Part shown: one piece after another, positions 1 to 7,950 of the stretch
Layout of the letters: the number at the start of each line of letters is the position of its first letter
Position numbering within the stretch: the first letter of the stretch is position 1
Assembly (NCBI GenBank): GCA_963819115.1
Contig: CAWFUR010000010.1
Span: 186,001 to 250,000 of the forward strand
Length of the DNA stretch: 64,000 nt
Source of the DNA: JACVRW01 sp963819115
GTDB lineage: Bacteria > Actinomycetota > Thermoleophilia > Solirubrobacterales > Thermoleophilaceae
Direction of reading: 5' to 3'
The notes under the pieces: generated by a model
Databases searched by the model: none
Seen by the model: the letters and a program-made list of their open reading frames with translations, nothing else
Told to the model about the DNA's origin: nothing
Position numbers and translations under genes: made by a program

Positions 1-509
1 ACCTCCACGCTCGACTCGGGACCGAGCGCGCGGGTGATGATCGAGCGCTGTGGATGGTTCTCGGCCGCCTCCGCGGTGATCTGTCCAGTCCGCTCGAGCT
101 CGGCCACCAGCGAGTGGTCGCGGGTCAGCTGCTCGAGCCGGCCGTCGCGAAGCAGGTAGGCGCGGCTGTCGCCCACGTGGCCGAGGCTCACCTCGTCGCC
201 CACGACCTTCGCCGCGGTGAGCGTCGTGCCCATCCCGCGGTGGGACTCGTCGCTCGCGGCCAGCTCGTAGATGCGGCGGTTGGCCTCCTTGAGGATTCCC
301 GTGAGCTCGGCCTCCGGGGGGTCGTCGGTGGGCCCGACCTCGGCGAACACGCCGGCGGCCAGCGCGGAGGCCACCTCCCCGGCGCGCGCGCCGCCCATGC
401 CGTCGGCGACGCCGAAGAACGGCGGCGACAGCACGAGCGTGTCCTCGTTGGCGCTGCGCTGGCGGCCGACGTCGGTGCGCCCGGCCTGCTCTGCGATCCG
501 GATGGCCAT
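1..509 (-). CDS. pstP: PP2C-family Ser/Thr protein phosphatase (C-terminus beyond window)
   Basis: The minus strand reads MAIRIAEQAGRTDVG from an ATG at 509. It continues through the PP2C metal-binding motif VADGMGG, a GMGTTLTAA block and GHVGDSRAYLLRDG, which are the standard PPM/PP2C phosphatase motifs carrying the Mn-binding Asp residues. About 169 codons are present before the window edge, so the C-terminus and any membrane anchor are missing. It starts four bases after the stop of the upstream FHA gene, and the kinase and second FHA gene lie further upstream on the same strand. By family knowledge it would dephosphorylate kinase substrates, FHA proteins included. Family call is firm; the exact target is inferred. 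Confidence 0.9.
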   Translation of the reverse strand, partial: MAIRIAEQAGRTDVGRQRSANEDTLVLSPPFFGVADGMGGARAGEVASALAAGVFAEVGPTDDPPEAELTGILKEANRRIYELAASDESHRGMGTTLTAAKVVGDEVSLGHVGDSRAYLLRDGRLEQLTRDHSLVAELERTGQITAEAAENHPQRSIITRALGPESSVE

Positions 510-513
510 AGCG

Positions 514-996
514 CTACTCCCGGTAGCGGTACTCGGTGTCGCCGATGCGGATCACATCGGCCATCTTGAGGCGCTCGGCGGTCTTCAACTGTCGGCCGTT
601 CAGATACGTGCCGTTCGTGGACGCCATGTCCTCCACGTACATGTACTCCCCGCGCAGGAAGATACGCGCGTGCGCAGATGACGCGAAGGGGTCGTCGATG
701 TGGATGTCCGCCTCGTCCGAGCGTCCCATCGTGGCCCCGTCGCGGATGTCGAACGTCGTGCCGGGCTCGAAGCCCATCGCCGCCACCACCTCGAGCTGCG
801 GATCCACTCCGCCGGCGAACTGCGTGGGCGCGGGCTTGCGTCGCGAGCTCGGGGCCGCCGGCGGCTGGGCAACCGGCGCGCCCGCGCTCTCGTAGCGCGA
901 CAGGTCACGCATCGAGCTGCGGGCCACCCACAGGAGGAAGAGGTAGAGAACGGCCAGGAAGCCGAACTTCAGCGCGACCGCGAGCGGCTCGTCCAC
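514..996 (-). CDS. fhaB: Membrane-anchored FHA-domain protein (FhaB-like)
   Basis: 160 aa with a GTG start. Residues about 7-27 form one hydrophobic helix, followed by a Pro/Ala-rich linker and a C-terminal FHA domain. The domain carries the phosphothreonine-binding motifs GRSDEADIHI, SSAHARI and STNGTYLNG. It should bind Thr-phosphorylated partners at the membrane. It lies between a second FHA gene (7 bp upstream) and the PP2C gene (4 bp downstream), the arrangement known from actinobacterial kinase/phosphatase operons involved in cell-wall growth control. No PBP or RodA gene is seen in the part of the operon shown here. Confidence 0.88.
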   Translation of the reverse strand: MDEPLAVALKFGFLAVLYLFLLWVARSSMRDLSRYESAGAPVAQPPAAPSSRRKPAPTQFAGGVDPQLEVVAAMGFEPGTTFDIRDGATMGRSDEADIHIDDPFASSAHARIFLRGEYMYVEDMASTNGTYLNGRQLKTAERLKMADVIRIGDTEYRYRE

Positions 997-1002
997 CGAC
1001 GC

Positions 1003-1764
1003 CTACTCGAGCTCGAAGGTCAGGTCGGTTACGCCGATCGTTATGCGGTCGCCGGAGCGCAGCGGCGAGCGCTCCACCCGCCGGCCGTTGACCTTCACGC
1101 CGTTCGTGGACCCGAGGTCCGCCACCATCCAGCCGTCCTCCTCGCGGCGGACCTCCACGTGGCGGCGGGAGACGTTCGCATCGCTCACCACCACGTCGCA
1201 GTCGCGGCTGCGGCCCACCACCACCCTGCGACCGCTGAGCACGCTGCGGCGGCCGTCGCCCACCAGCAGGGCCTGCCGGCGGTCGTCCTTGGGCTCGAGC
1301 AGGTGCGAATCGCCCGCGGGCGTGTAGACCATGGTGTGCCCGAAGTCCCCCGCCGAGGGGGCGGCCTCGGCCAGCGGCGCCTCCTCCTCCTCGGGAGGCG
1401 AGAGCAGCTGCGCCTGGATGCCGAACTCGCCGAGGTCGAGCCGCTCGTCTGTGTGGAACTCCACCTGAGGACGGCTGGTGAGGGCGAGCCGCTCCTGGCG
1501 CGAGTGCTCGAGCAGGTAGTCCGACAGCTCCTTGCGCAGGGCGGGCTCGTAGCTCGCGAACTGCTCCCGGTCCGCCGGGGAAAGGAACACGCGGTAGTGG
1601 TTGGGCACGTACACGCGCGAGACGGAGACCATCTGGTTCTCCTCCATCTCCTTGGCCAGCTTGTGGGCCAGCTCGACCGGCTGGACGTTGGTCTTGAAGG
1701 CACGCCCGAAGGCGCCCTCCACAAGGCCGCCAAGCTTGGCTTCGAGGTTGCGCAGCACGCTCAT
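1003..1764 (-). CDS. fhaA: FHA-domain protein with N-terminal DUF3662 region (FhaA-like)
   Basis: 253 aa with an ATG start. The N-terminal ~120 residues, beginning MSVLRNLEAKLGGLVEG and including a VYVPNHYRVFLSP block, match the DUF3662/FhaA N-terminal domain as I know it. A linker follows, then a C-terminal FHA domain with GRSRDCDVVV, VSRRHVEV and STNGVKVNG. FhaA-type proteins bind phosphorylated kinases or MviN-like proteins in mycobacteria; the partner here is inferred. It lies 18 bp downstream of the kinase gene and is very likely co-transcribed with it. Confidence 0.88.
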   Translation of the reverse strand: MSVLRNLEAKLGGLVEGAFGRAFKTNVQPVELAHKLAKEMEENQMVSVSRVYVPNHYRVFLSPADREQFASYEPALRKELSDYLLEHSRQERLALTSRPQVEFHTDERLDLGEFGIQAQLLSPPEEEEAPLAEAAPSAGDFGHTMVYTPAGDSHLLEPKDDRRQALLVGDGRRSVLSGRRVVVGRSRDCDVVVSDANVSRRHVEVRREEDGWMVADLGSTNGVKVNGRRVERSPLRSGDRITIGVTDLTFELE

Positions 1765-1782
1765 TCCGTTGCCAGGGTAGCC

Positions 1783-3714
1783 CTATGAGGTGGTGACGGG
1801 TTGGGCCCGCCAGCCCTCGACCGGGGGTGAGGTCTGGGACACGGCCACCGCCACGAGCGCGCCCAGGACCGCCCCGGCCACCGCCCCCCGAGCCTGTTCG
1901 AGCGCGGCCGTGCCCGCGAGCAGATCGCCGATGGCGGCCATGGACGCCATCAGGGCAACGCTCCAGGCCGCCGCGGCCAGGAGGTCGGCCGCCAGCCAGC
2001 GACCGCGGAGCACGTAGGGCAGCACCGCTGCGAGCACCGCCCAGGCCGCGAGCGTGAGGATCATCGGCGAGGTCAGGATCTGGACCACCACGTCGCTGGC
2101 GGTGGTTGTGGCCGAGCCCTCGAAGCCGGAGCGGGGCGGCACACCGTCGGGTGTCCCGAACAGGTAGGTGTGCCCGGTCAGGGCCTCGGCCATCATCAGC
2201 CACACGGCGCCCGCGGCGGCGAGCCCGGCGCGGCGCCAGGGGGTGGGCGCGAGCGCGGCAATGCCCACGAACGCCGGCCCGAGGGCGATCGTCCCCAGGA
2301 GAGGAGCCAGTACGGGCAGCGACCAGAGCAGCCCGGCGCGCGGGAGGAACAGGGGCACCGCCAGCAGCGCCACGGCCAGGAGCAGCGCGGTGCCGGGCCT
2401 GCCGGCCGCGGTGGCCAGCCACCCGCACAGCGCCAGGCCGGAGGCGGCCCAGCCCACGCGCGGCAGGAGCGCCGTGGCCACGGCGGCCATGGCGGCGAGG
2501 GTCAGAGGTGACGAGGGAGCGTCGGATCCGAGGCTGTCGAGGGCGGCCCACAGCATCGCTCCGGCGGCGGCACCCGCCGCCGCGCGCGAGGCCACACGGC
2601 CCGCGAGCGACGCGGGCTGCCCCAGCGGACGGCGACGGCGGCCGAGCACGCCCAGGCCATTGGTCGGGTCGGCGCGCAGGTCATCGGCCAGGGCGGCGAG
2701 GGCCACGGCGTCCCGCACGTCGAGCACCGGCGCGCCGCGGCGCCCGAAGCGGCGCGGGCGCCGAGCGGCGGGCAGGCCGACTCGGCGCAGCGTGGCGGGC
2801 TCCTCGAGGCCGCCCTCCTCGTCCAGCTCGCGCTCGGCCTCCACCAGCCCGGCGCGCAGCTCGGCCGGGCTCGGCCGCTCCCCGGGGTCGATGGCCAGGG
2901 CATCGTCCACCAGGTCGCAGAGCCCGGGCGGAAGATCGCGCCGGCGCCCCGACAGCGGGGGCAGCGGCTGGCCCAGGCGTCGGGCGGTGGCGGCCAGCCC
3001 TCCGGCGCGCACCGGGTTGGACCCGGTCCAGGCCTCGTACAGCGTCAGGGCGAGCGAATAGACGTCGCTGGCGGGAGTCACGCCGGCACCCTCGGCCTGC
3101 TCGGGCGCCATGTAGGCGAGCGTGCCCACCACGTCCCCGGTGCGCGTCAGCGGGTCCCCACTCGCCAGGTGGGCCACGCCGAAGTCGGCCAGCTTGGCGA
3201 AGCCGGCCCCCACCGCGGGGTCGGCCACCACCATCACGTTCTGGGGCTTCACGTCACGGTGGATCACGCCGCGCGCGTGGGCGTGCTCAAGCGCATCGCA
3301 AAGCACGGCTCCGATGCGGGCCACGTCCCGGTCCGCCACCGCGCCGGCCTGGACAAGCTCCCCGAGCGTCCGGCCCCGAACGAGCTCGGAGACCAGGTAC
3401 ACCTCGTGCTCGTCGGAGGCCAGCTCGTACACGGCCACGATCCCGGGATGGTTCAGGCGAGCCGCCGCGCGGGCCTCCCGCTCGGCCCGGTCGCCGCCAC
3501 CCTCCTCGATGGGGATGGCCTTCACGGCCACCTCGCGCTCCAGCTTCTGGTCCCAGGCCAGCCAGACCACGCCGAAGCCGCCGGCCCCCAGGCGCCGCTC
3601 CAGCCGGTAGCGCCCCAGGACCAGCCGGGCGTCGGCGAGGCGCTCAGTGGCCTCCAGGCCCTGCATAGGCAGGGTGCGGCTCTCGTGGGCCGCGCTGCTC
3701 TCGGAGCGTCTCAT
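1783..3714 (-). CDS. Serine/threonine protein kinase with polytopic membrane tail
   Basis: 643 aa. Hanks-type kinase domain at about residues 36-300: glycine loop GAGGFG (43-48), catalytic Lys65 in VAVKAI, HRDVKPQN (152-159), DFG (177-179) and APE (203-205). All catalytic residues are present. After a basic linker, residues about 375-630 are strongly hydrophobic and could form roughly eight membrane helices. There are no extracellular PASTA repeats, unlike PknB. An internal ATG (residue 17, position 3666) is an alternative start, since neither start has a clear ribosome-binding site. It heads the kinase-FHA-FHA-PP2C group. Confidence 0.9.
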   Translation of the reverse strand: MRRSESSAAHESRTLPMQGLEATERLADARLVLGRYRLERRLGAGGFGVVWLAWDQKLEREVAVKAIPIEEGGGDRAEREARAAARLNHPGIVAVYELASDEHEVYLVSELVRGRTLGELVQAGAVADRDVARIGAVLCDALEHAHARGVIHRDVKPQNVMVVADPAVGAGFAKLADFGVAHLASGDPLTRTGDVVGTLAYMAPEQAEGAGVTPASDVYSLALTLYEAWTGSNPVRAGGLAATARRLGQPLPPLSGRRRDLPPGLCDLVDDALAIDPGERPSPAELRAGLVEAERELDEEGGLEEPATLRRVGLPAARRPRRFGRRGAPVLDVRDAVALAALADDLRADPTNGLGVLGRRRRPLGQPASLAGRVASRAAAGAAAGAMLWAALDSLGSDAPSSPLTLAAMAAVATALLPRVGWAASGLALCGWLATAAGRPGTALLLAVALLAVPLFLPRAGLLWSLPVLAPLLGTIALGPAFVGIAALAPTPWRRAGLAAAGAVWLMMAEALTGHTYLFGTPDGVPPRSGFEGSATTTASDVVVQILTSPMILTLAAWAVLAAVLPYVLRGRWLAADLLAAAAWSVALMASMAAIGDLLAGTAALEQARGAVAGAVLGALVAVAVSQTSPPVEGWRAQPVTTS

Positions 3715-3902
3715 CTCGGATTCGTCTTCGGTCCGCGACCGGCGCGTCCTGCCCCCCGGTCATACTCCCACAGCACCCGGGGGACCCTCGCCCCTGGAAA
3801 TCCCGGAGGTACGACCTGTCCTTCCTCGACGAACCGGACGAGCCAACCACCCGCCCACCACGCCGGTCAGGCGGCGGTCCGGCAGGCGACCGTCAGACCC
3901 TT

Positions 3903-4898
3903 TTGGTCCGCCGGACGATAGCTGTGGGTGGCGGCGTTCTGGTCGTGATCCTCCTGGTTCTGCTGCTCAGGGCCTGTCTCGACAGCCGCAGCGATCGCGC
4001 GGTGCGCGACTACGCCAACAGCTCCGCGGCGCTGGTGAAGGAGTCGAACGCGCAGAGCGACGCCCTCTTCCGCCTGCTCCAGGGCTCGGGCGGTCCCAAT
4101 CAGGCCGTGGACGCGCAGAACACCGTGAACGGGTTCCGCGTGCAGTCCGCGCAGATCGTGGACCGCGCCCGCGACCTGGATGTGCCCGGCGATGCCTCCA
4201 CCGCGCAGCGCTACCTGCTCGACACGCTCGAGTTCCGCCGCGACGGCCTCGCGCGCATCGCCACCGCCCTGCCCGACGCGCTGGGCGACGCCTCCCGGCG
4301 TCAGGGATCCGAGGGCGTGGCCCGGCAGATGCAGGTGTTCCTCGCCAGCGACGTGATCTACGCCGGGCGCTTCAGGCCCGGCCTCATGAAGGTTCTGGCC
4401 GACCACGACGTGAACGGGGTGACCGTGCCGGCCAGCCAGTTCATCCCGGACATCAAGTGGCTCCAGCCCACCACGGTGGCGGACGCCATCGCCGGCGTGC
4501 GCTCCGGTGATGGCTCAAGCGGCGAGACCTCGGGTGGGCTGCACGGGAACGGCCTCGTGGGCGTGAGCCTCGGCGGCGTGGCCCTGGCCCCGGGAGGCTC
4601 GGCCACGGTGCCGCTCTCCAGCGACTCGGCGTTCGAGGTCCAGGTGGCAAACCAGGGCGAGAACACCGAGACCGACGTGGAGGTGGCCATCACGGTGGGC
4701 ACTGGAAGCGACGCCATCGACCTCACGGGCACGATCGACAGCATCGCGGCCGGGGAGACGAAGTCGTTGAGCATCCCGCTCGAGGAGCAGCCACCCACCG
4801 GCCAGAATGTGGCGATCAAGGTCAATGTCAAGCCCGTGCCGGGCGAGCAGAAGACGGACAACAACACGCAGACCTACAGCGTGATCTTCACGCGCTAG
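3903..4898 (+). CDS. Membrane-anchored extracytoplasmic protein with C-terminal CARDB-like domain
   Basis: 331 aa from a TTG start. One N-terminal transmembrane segment (about residues 6-22) is followed by an Arg/Asp-rich helical region to about 200. A C-terminal beta-rich domain includes FEVQVANQGENTETDVEVAI and ends DNNTQTYSVIFTR, a pattern typical of CARDB adhesion-like domains. It probably faces outside the membrane. It is divergent from the kinase operon across 188 bp and precedes the DUF4446 gene. I cannot assign a specific role. Confidence 0.7.
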   Translation: MVRRTIAVGGGVLVVILLVLLLRACLDSRSDRAVRDYANSSAALVKESNAQSDALFRLLQGSGGPNQAVDAQNTVNGFRVQSAQIVDRARDLDVPGDASTAQRYLLDTLEFRRDGLARIATALPDALGDASRRQGSEGVARQMQVFLASDVIYAGRFRPGLMKVLADHDVNGVTVPASQFIPDIKWLQPTTVADAIAGVRSGDGSSGETSGGLHGNGLVGVSLGGVALAPGGSATVPLSSDSAFEVQVANQGENTETDVEVAITVGTGSDAIDLTGTIDSIAAGETKSLSIPLEEQPPTGQNVAIKVNVKPVPGEQKTDNNTQTYSVIFTR

Positions 4899-4917
4899 GC
4901 CGCGCTACGCTCAGCCC

Positions 4918-5427
4918 GTGGACGACCTGACCACGACTCAGGGAATCGTCGCGCTCGCCGCGGCGGGCCTCGCCGTGGTCGCCCTCCTCTGGGCCATCTT
5001 CAACTCGTTCCGGATTCGGCGCCTTCGCACGGCCCAGCGGATGGTGCTCGGGAACGGGCGCAGTGACCTCGTGGCCCATGCCGCCGGTCTCCAGGAGGGC
5101 TTCGTTCAGCTCCGTGACTGGCTGGAGGAGACCGCCACCCGCCTCGACGAGCGCATGACCACGGCGGAGCGGCGCATCGACGGCTCCGTGGCATACACCT
5201 CACTGGTCCGGTACGACGCCTACAACGAGATGTCCGGCCGGCAGTCGAGCAGCGTGGCCTTCCTGGACTCCAGCCGGACCGGCGTGGTGGTCTCCGCGAT
5301 CCACCACCGCGACCAGGCGCGCGTGTACGTCAAGCAACTCCACGAGGGCAGCTCCGAGGTCGAGCTCTCGCCGGAGGAGCAGGAGGCCGTGGACTCCGCG
5401 ATGGCCGGCGCCCCCGCGGGCGCCTGA
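4918..5427 (+). CDS. DUF4446 family membrane protein
   Basis: 169 aa, GTG start. One N-terminal membrane helix (about residues 9-29), then a predicted cytoplasmic coiled region and a C-terminal beta domain with SSVAFLDSSRTGVVVSAIHH and VELSPEEQEAV. This layout and these motifs match the DUF4446 family, which has no known function and is common in Actinomycetota and Bacillota. Its stop overlaps the start of pheA (TGATG). A TACGCT box at 4906-4911 could be its -10 element. Confidence 0.8.
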   Translation: MDDLTTTQGIVALAAAGLAVVALLWAIFNSFRIRRLRTAQRMVLGNGRSDLVAHAAGLQEGFVQLRDWLEETATRLDERMTTAERRIDGSVAYTSLVRYDAYNEMSGRQSSSVAFLDSSRTGVVVSAIHHRDQARVYVKQLHEGSSEVELSPEEQEAVDSAMAGAPAGA

Positions 5428-6272
5428 TGCGCGTCGCCTACCTCGGGCCGGCGGGCACCTACAGCGAGGAAGCGCTTCGCGCGTCGGCGCCCCCGGGCGT
5501 GGAGGAGGTCCCCTGCGCAACCGTTTACGAGACCGTGATGGCGGTGCAGGAGGGCACGGTCGACCGGGCGGTGGTCCCGATCGAGAACGCGCTGGAGGGC
5601 GGCGTGGCGGCCACGCTCGACGCCCTGGCGGGTGACGCCGGAGACGTTCGCATCGCATCCGAGGTGGTGCATCCGATCCATCACTGCCTGGTGGCGGCCC
5701 GGGAGATGGCGATCGAGGACGTGACCCGGGTGGTCTCCCACCCCCAGGCGAGCGCCCAGTGCACCCAGTTCCTGCGGGAGCGCCTGCGCGACGCCGAGCG
5801 CGCCATCGCACCCTCCACGGCCGATGCGGTGCTCACGGTGAGCCGGGAGAACGGTCATTCGGCCGCGCTCGCCTCCCGGCTGGCCGCCGAGATGTACGAC
5901 TGCCGCGTGCTGGCCGAGAACGTGGAGGACCGCGCGGACAACGTGACCCGCTTCGTGTGGCTCGCCCCCTCCACGGTGGCGGTGGATCCGGGCGATCGTG
6001 CCAAGACGTCCTTCGTCTTCTGGGGCGCGGGTGACGAGTCGCCGGGCTGGCTGGTCGAGGTTCTGCGCCAGTTCGCGGACCGGGGCGTGAACATGACGCG
6101 CATCGAATCGCGGCCCCGGCGGGTGCGGCTCGGGCACTACATGTTCTTCGCGGACGTGGAGGGCGCGGCGGACCGCCCGCCGGTGAGCGAGGCGCTTGCG
6201 GCGCTCCGAGAGCGGGTCGAGGAGATCCGAGTACTCGGCTCCTACCCCACCGCAACCGGCGAGCCAGGCTGA
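5427..6272 (+). CDS. pheA: Prephenate dehydratase
   Basis: 281 aa. Converts prephenate to phenylpyruvate in phenylalanine synthesis. The N-terminal catalytic domain starts VAYLGPAGTYSEEAL and includes VVPIENALEGGV and the catalytic TRF motif in DNVTRFVWL. A C-terminal ACT domain carries the ESRP phenylalanine-binding motif (TRIESRPRR). No chorismate mutase domain is fused. It is translationally coupled to the upstream DUF4446 gene. The ACT domain implies feedback inhibition by phenylalanine. Confidence 0.96.
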   Translation: MRVAYLGPAGTYSEEALRASAPPGVEEVPCATVYETVMAVQEGTVDRAVVPIENALEGGVAATLDALAGDAGDVRIASEVVHPIHHCLVAAREMAIEDVTRVVSHPQASAQCTQFLRERLRDAERAIAPSTADAVLTVSRENGHSAALASRLAAEMYDCRVLAENVEDRADNVTRFVWLAPSTVAVDPGDRAKTSFVFWGAGDESPGWLVEVLRQFADRGVNMTRIESRPRRVRLGHYMFFADVEGAADRPPVSEALAALRERVEEIRVLGSYPTATGEPG

Positions 6273-6281
6273 GTGTCTGGC

Positions 6282-6287
6282 TAGACT
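6282..6287 (+). promoter_or_regulatory. Putative -10 box TAGACT for HNH gene
   Basis: TAGACT ends 9 nt before the GTG of the HNH nuclease gene. The same spacing recurs at other unit heads and at both tRNAs, which suggests a transcription start at or next to the start codon. No convincing -35 box is visible. Confidence 0.45.
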
Positions 6288-6296
6288 GACCGGACC

Positions 6297-6908
6297 GTGG
6301 CGGCCCGCGCGGAACCCCTGCTCGCAGCCGAGGCGGGTGACTCGGAACCCGGCCCTGCGCTCGCGCTGCCGGGCCCCGGCCGGCCTGAGCAGCGTGGTCG
6401 ATCCACCGGCCGGGTGCTGGTCCTAAATGCTTCCTTCGAACCGATCAACGTATGCACGGTCAGGCGCGCCGCCGTGCTGATCCTCAAGAACCGAGCCGAG
6501 GTGCTCGAGCACGGCGACTGGGCGCTGCACGCCGAGAGCCTCACGCTCGCCCGCCCGGTGGTCATCCGCCTGCTGGCCTACGTGCGGATCCCGCGTGACG
6601 CCCACCGCCGCAAGATCACCCGCCGCGCGGTGTTCGCCCGTGACCGCTGGACCTGCCAGTACTGCGGCCACGAGCGCGGGAACCTGACGGTGGATCACGT
6701 GATCCCGCGCTCGAAGGGCGGGTCGTCCAACTGGGAGAACATCGTCACCTGCTGCGCGCCCTGCAACCGGCGCAAGGGTGACCGCCTCCCGGTCCAGGCC
6801 AACATGGTGCCGGCGCGGCGCCCCAAGGCACCGAGCCCAACCGTCTTCATCCACGTGGCCACGCCGAAGATCCCTCAGGCGTGGGAGCAGTACCTGGTGG
6901 CTGCCTGA
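6297..6908 (+). CDS. HNH endonuclease family protein
   Basis: 203 aa from GTG at 6297. The C-terminal half has a canonical HNH fold: zinc knuckle CQYCG, VDHVIPRSKGG with the catalytic His, NWENIV, and a second knuckle CAPCNRRKGDR. Upstream is a beta-rich region (LVLNASFEPINVCTVRRAA) found in the widespread single-copy actinobacterial HNH proteins. The physiological substrate of this group is not settled. Nothing nearby suggests restriction or an intron. The stop overlaps the next start (TGATG). Confidence 0.88.
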   Translation: MAARAEPLLAAEAGDSEPGPALALPGPGRPEQRGRSTGRVLVLNASFEPINVCTVRRAAVLILKNRAEVLEHGDWALHAESLTLARPVVIRLLAYVRIPRDAHRRKITRRAVFARDRWTCQYCGHERGNLTVDHVIPRSKGGSSNWENIVTCCAPCNRRKGDRLPVQANMVPARRPKAPSPTVFIHVATPKIPQAWEQYLVAA

Positions 6909-7645
6909 TGGCCCGCTCGTTCCGCGGCCTGCGCGGCCTGGGCCGCAGGCAGCCCACGCCCGGCCCGCCTCCCCCGCCGGCCCCCGCGGCCAACGGCCAG
7001 GGCGCCACTCCCGTCCCGGCGCCGGCCACGCCCGCTCCTCGCCCTCCCTCGCCCTCCTCTCCCGGAGTGCCGCCGGCGGGCTCGGCGTGGCCAGGCGCGG
7101 CACCCGCCGTGGCGTCGTCACCGCCGCCCACGGCAGCACCGTCCACAGGAGGCTCTCCCTCCGGCCGGGCCCCCGGCCCTCCCGCCGGGGAACCCCCGGC
7201 ACGCCGCCCCCCGGCCGACGGCGGCCCGAAGGCCCGCGCGTCCGACGTGAAGAGCATCCGGCGCTGGCAGATCATCACCGCCGCCTGGGCCACAGCGGCC
7301 ACGGTGATCGCGGTGCTCGCGTTCCTCTCCGCCAGCGACAGCGACTCGCAGCAGATCAAGGAGTCCGCGCAGCAGACCCAGCGGGCGCAGAAGAAGCTCG
7401 ACCGGCGCGTCGCCACCCTGCAGAGCCGCGTGGCCTCACTGCCCCAAACAGGGGCCCTCACAGGGCTGACCAAGCGCATCGACCGCTTGGACAAGGTCAC
7501 CGCCCGGCAGGACCGCCAGCTCGTGTCGCTGGGTACCCAGCAGCGCAATCAGGCCAAGAGCCTCGCCGCGCTCGAGAAGCGAGTGGCCGCCCTGGAGAGC
7601 AGCAGCGCTCAGGGCACCGACAAGGGCACAGCCACCACGCCATAG
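6908..7645 (+). CDS. Pro-rich single-pass membrane protein with coiled coil
   Basis: 245 aa from the ATG overlapping the HNH stop; I prefer this to an in-frame start 27 bases earlier inside the HNH gene. Residues about 15-110 are an extremely Pro/Ala-rich, disordered region. One membrane helix follows (ITAAWATAATVIAVLAFL), then a heptad-like coiled coil (about 140-235) rich in Gln, Lys, Arg and Leu. Topology is probably cytoplasmic N-terminus with external coiled coil. I do not recognise the family. Confidence 0.7.
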   Translation: MARSFRGLRGLGRRQPTPGPPPPPAPAANGQGATPVPAPATPAPRPPSPSSPGVPPAGSAWPGAAPAVASSPPPTAAPSTGGSPSGRAPGPPAGEPPARRPPADGGPKARASDVKSIRRWQIITAAWATAATVIAVLAFLSASDSDSQQIKESAQQTQRAQKKLDRRVATLQSRVASLPQTGALTGLTKRIDRLDKVTARQDRQLVSLGTQQRNQAKSLAALEKRVAALESSSAQGTDKGTATTP

Positions 7646-7659
7646 GCCCACGAACGGCC

Positions 7660-7684
7660 GAGGGGCGCCCGGTGGGCGCCCCTC
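7660..7684. terminator. GC-rich hairpin between convergent genes
   Basis: Perfect 10-bp stem GAGGGGCGCC / GGCGCCCCTC with a 5-nt loop, 15 bases after the coiled-coil gene stop. There is no T-tract on either side, so this is a hairpin-type terminator at best. Being symmetric it could serve both converging transcripts. Confidence 0.6.
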
Positions 7685-7804
7685 GACTTAGTGCTTCTGG
7701 ACTCTTGATCGGCGACCTCTGATGCGGCCGGAGGGACCACTCCCGGCCTCAGCCGCCGACGGTGTCCCGGTTTGGACTCCGTCAGACGGTGTCCAGAACC
7801 CGGT

Positions 7805-7849
7805 CTAGCGGCCGGGCACCTCCAGGGTCCCGAAAATTCTATGACTCAA
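7805..7849 (-). CDS. Possible 14-codon mini-gene 3' of gyrA
   Basis: On the minus strand a TTG at 7849 opens MSHRIFGTLEVPGR, then TAG. It is preceded by AAAGGAGG, an exceptionally strong ribosome-binding sequence, about 10 nt upstream. It lies about 100 nt beyond the gyrA stop on the same strand. The frame is short enough to be chance; the strong ribosome site is the only support. See the hairpin entry just upstream. Confidence 0.3.
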   Translation of the reverse strand: MSHRIFGTLEVPGR

Positions 7850-7853
7850 GTTA

Positions 7854-7876
7854 GGACCACCTCCTTTCCCTGGTCC
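7854..7876. other. Hairpin presenting AAAGGAGG / CCTCCTTT in its loop
   Basis: Perfect 6-bp inverted repeat GGACCA / TGGTCC around an 11-nt loop. Read on the minus strand the loop is GGGAAAGGAGG (a Shine-Dalgarno sequence); on the plus strand it is CCTCCTTTCCC (an anti-Shine-Dalgarno sequence). It could gate translation of the mini-gene, or on the other strand be the seed loop of a small RNA. The strand of transcription cannot be told from sequence. Confidence 0.45.
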
Positions 7877-7950
7877 AGCCATTGAAGCAGACCGTGGAGT
7901 CGAGGTGATCCAGACGCTGCCGGCGCACCGGCATTTCGCGCCGAACCTGC

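Larger units (their letters stand above)
7646..7950. other. 305-bp intergenic region between convergent genes
   Basis: Holds a terminator-like hairpin (7660-7684), two copies of GACGGTGTCC (7758-7767 and 7785-7794), and a structured element with a Shine-Dalgarno-like loop and a 14-codon reading frame (7805-7876), each listed separately. No longer coding frame is convincing. The region separates the coiled-coil protein (plus) from gyrA (minus). Confidence 0.7.

Noticed and set aside
7854..7876. Remnant of the 16S rRNA 3' end, because of CACCTCCTTTC
   Set aside because: Only the anti-SD bases match; the conserved 16S sequence upstream of them is absent.
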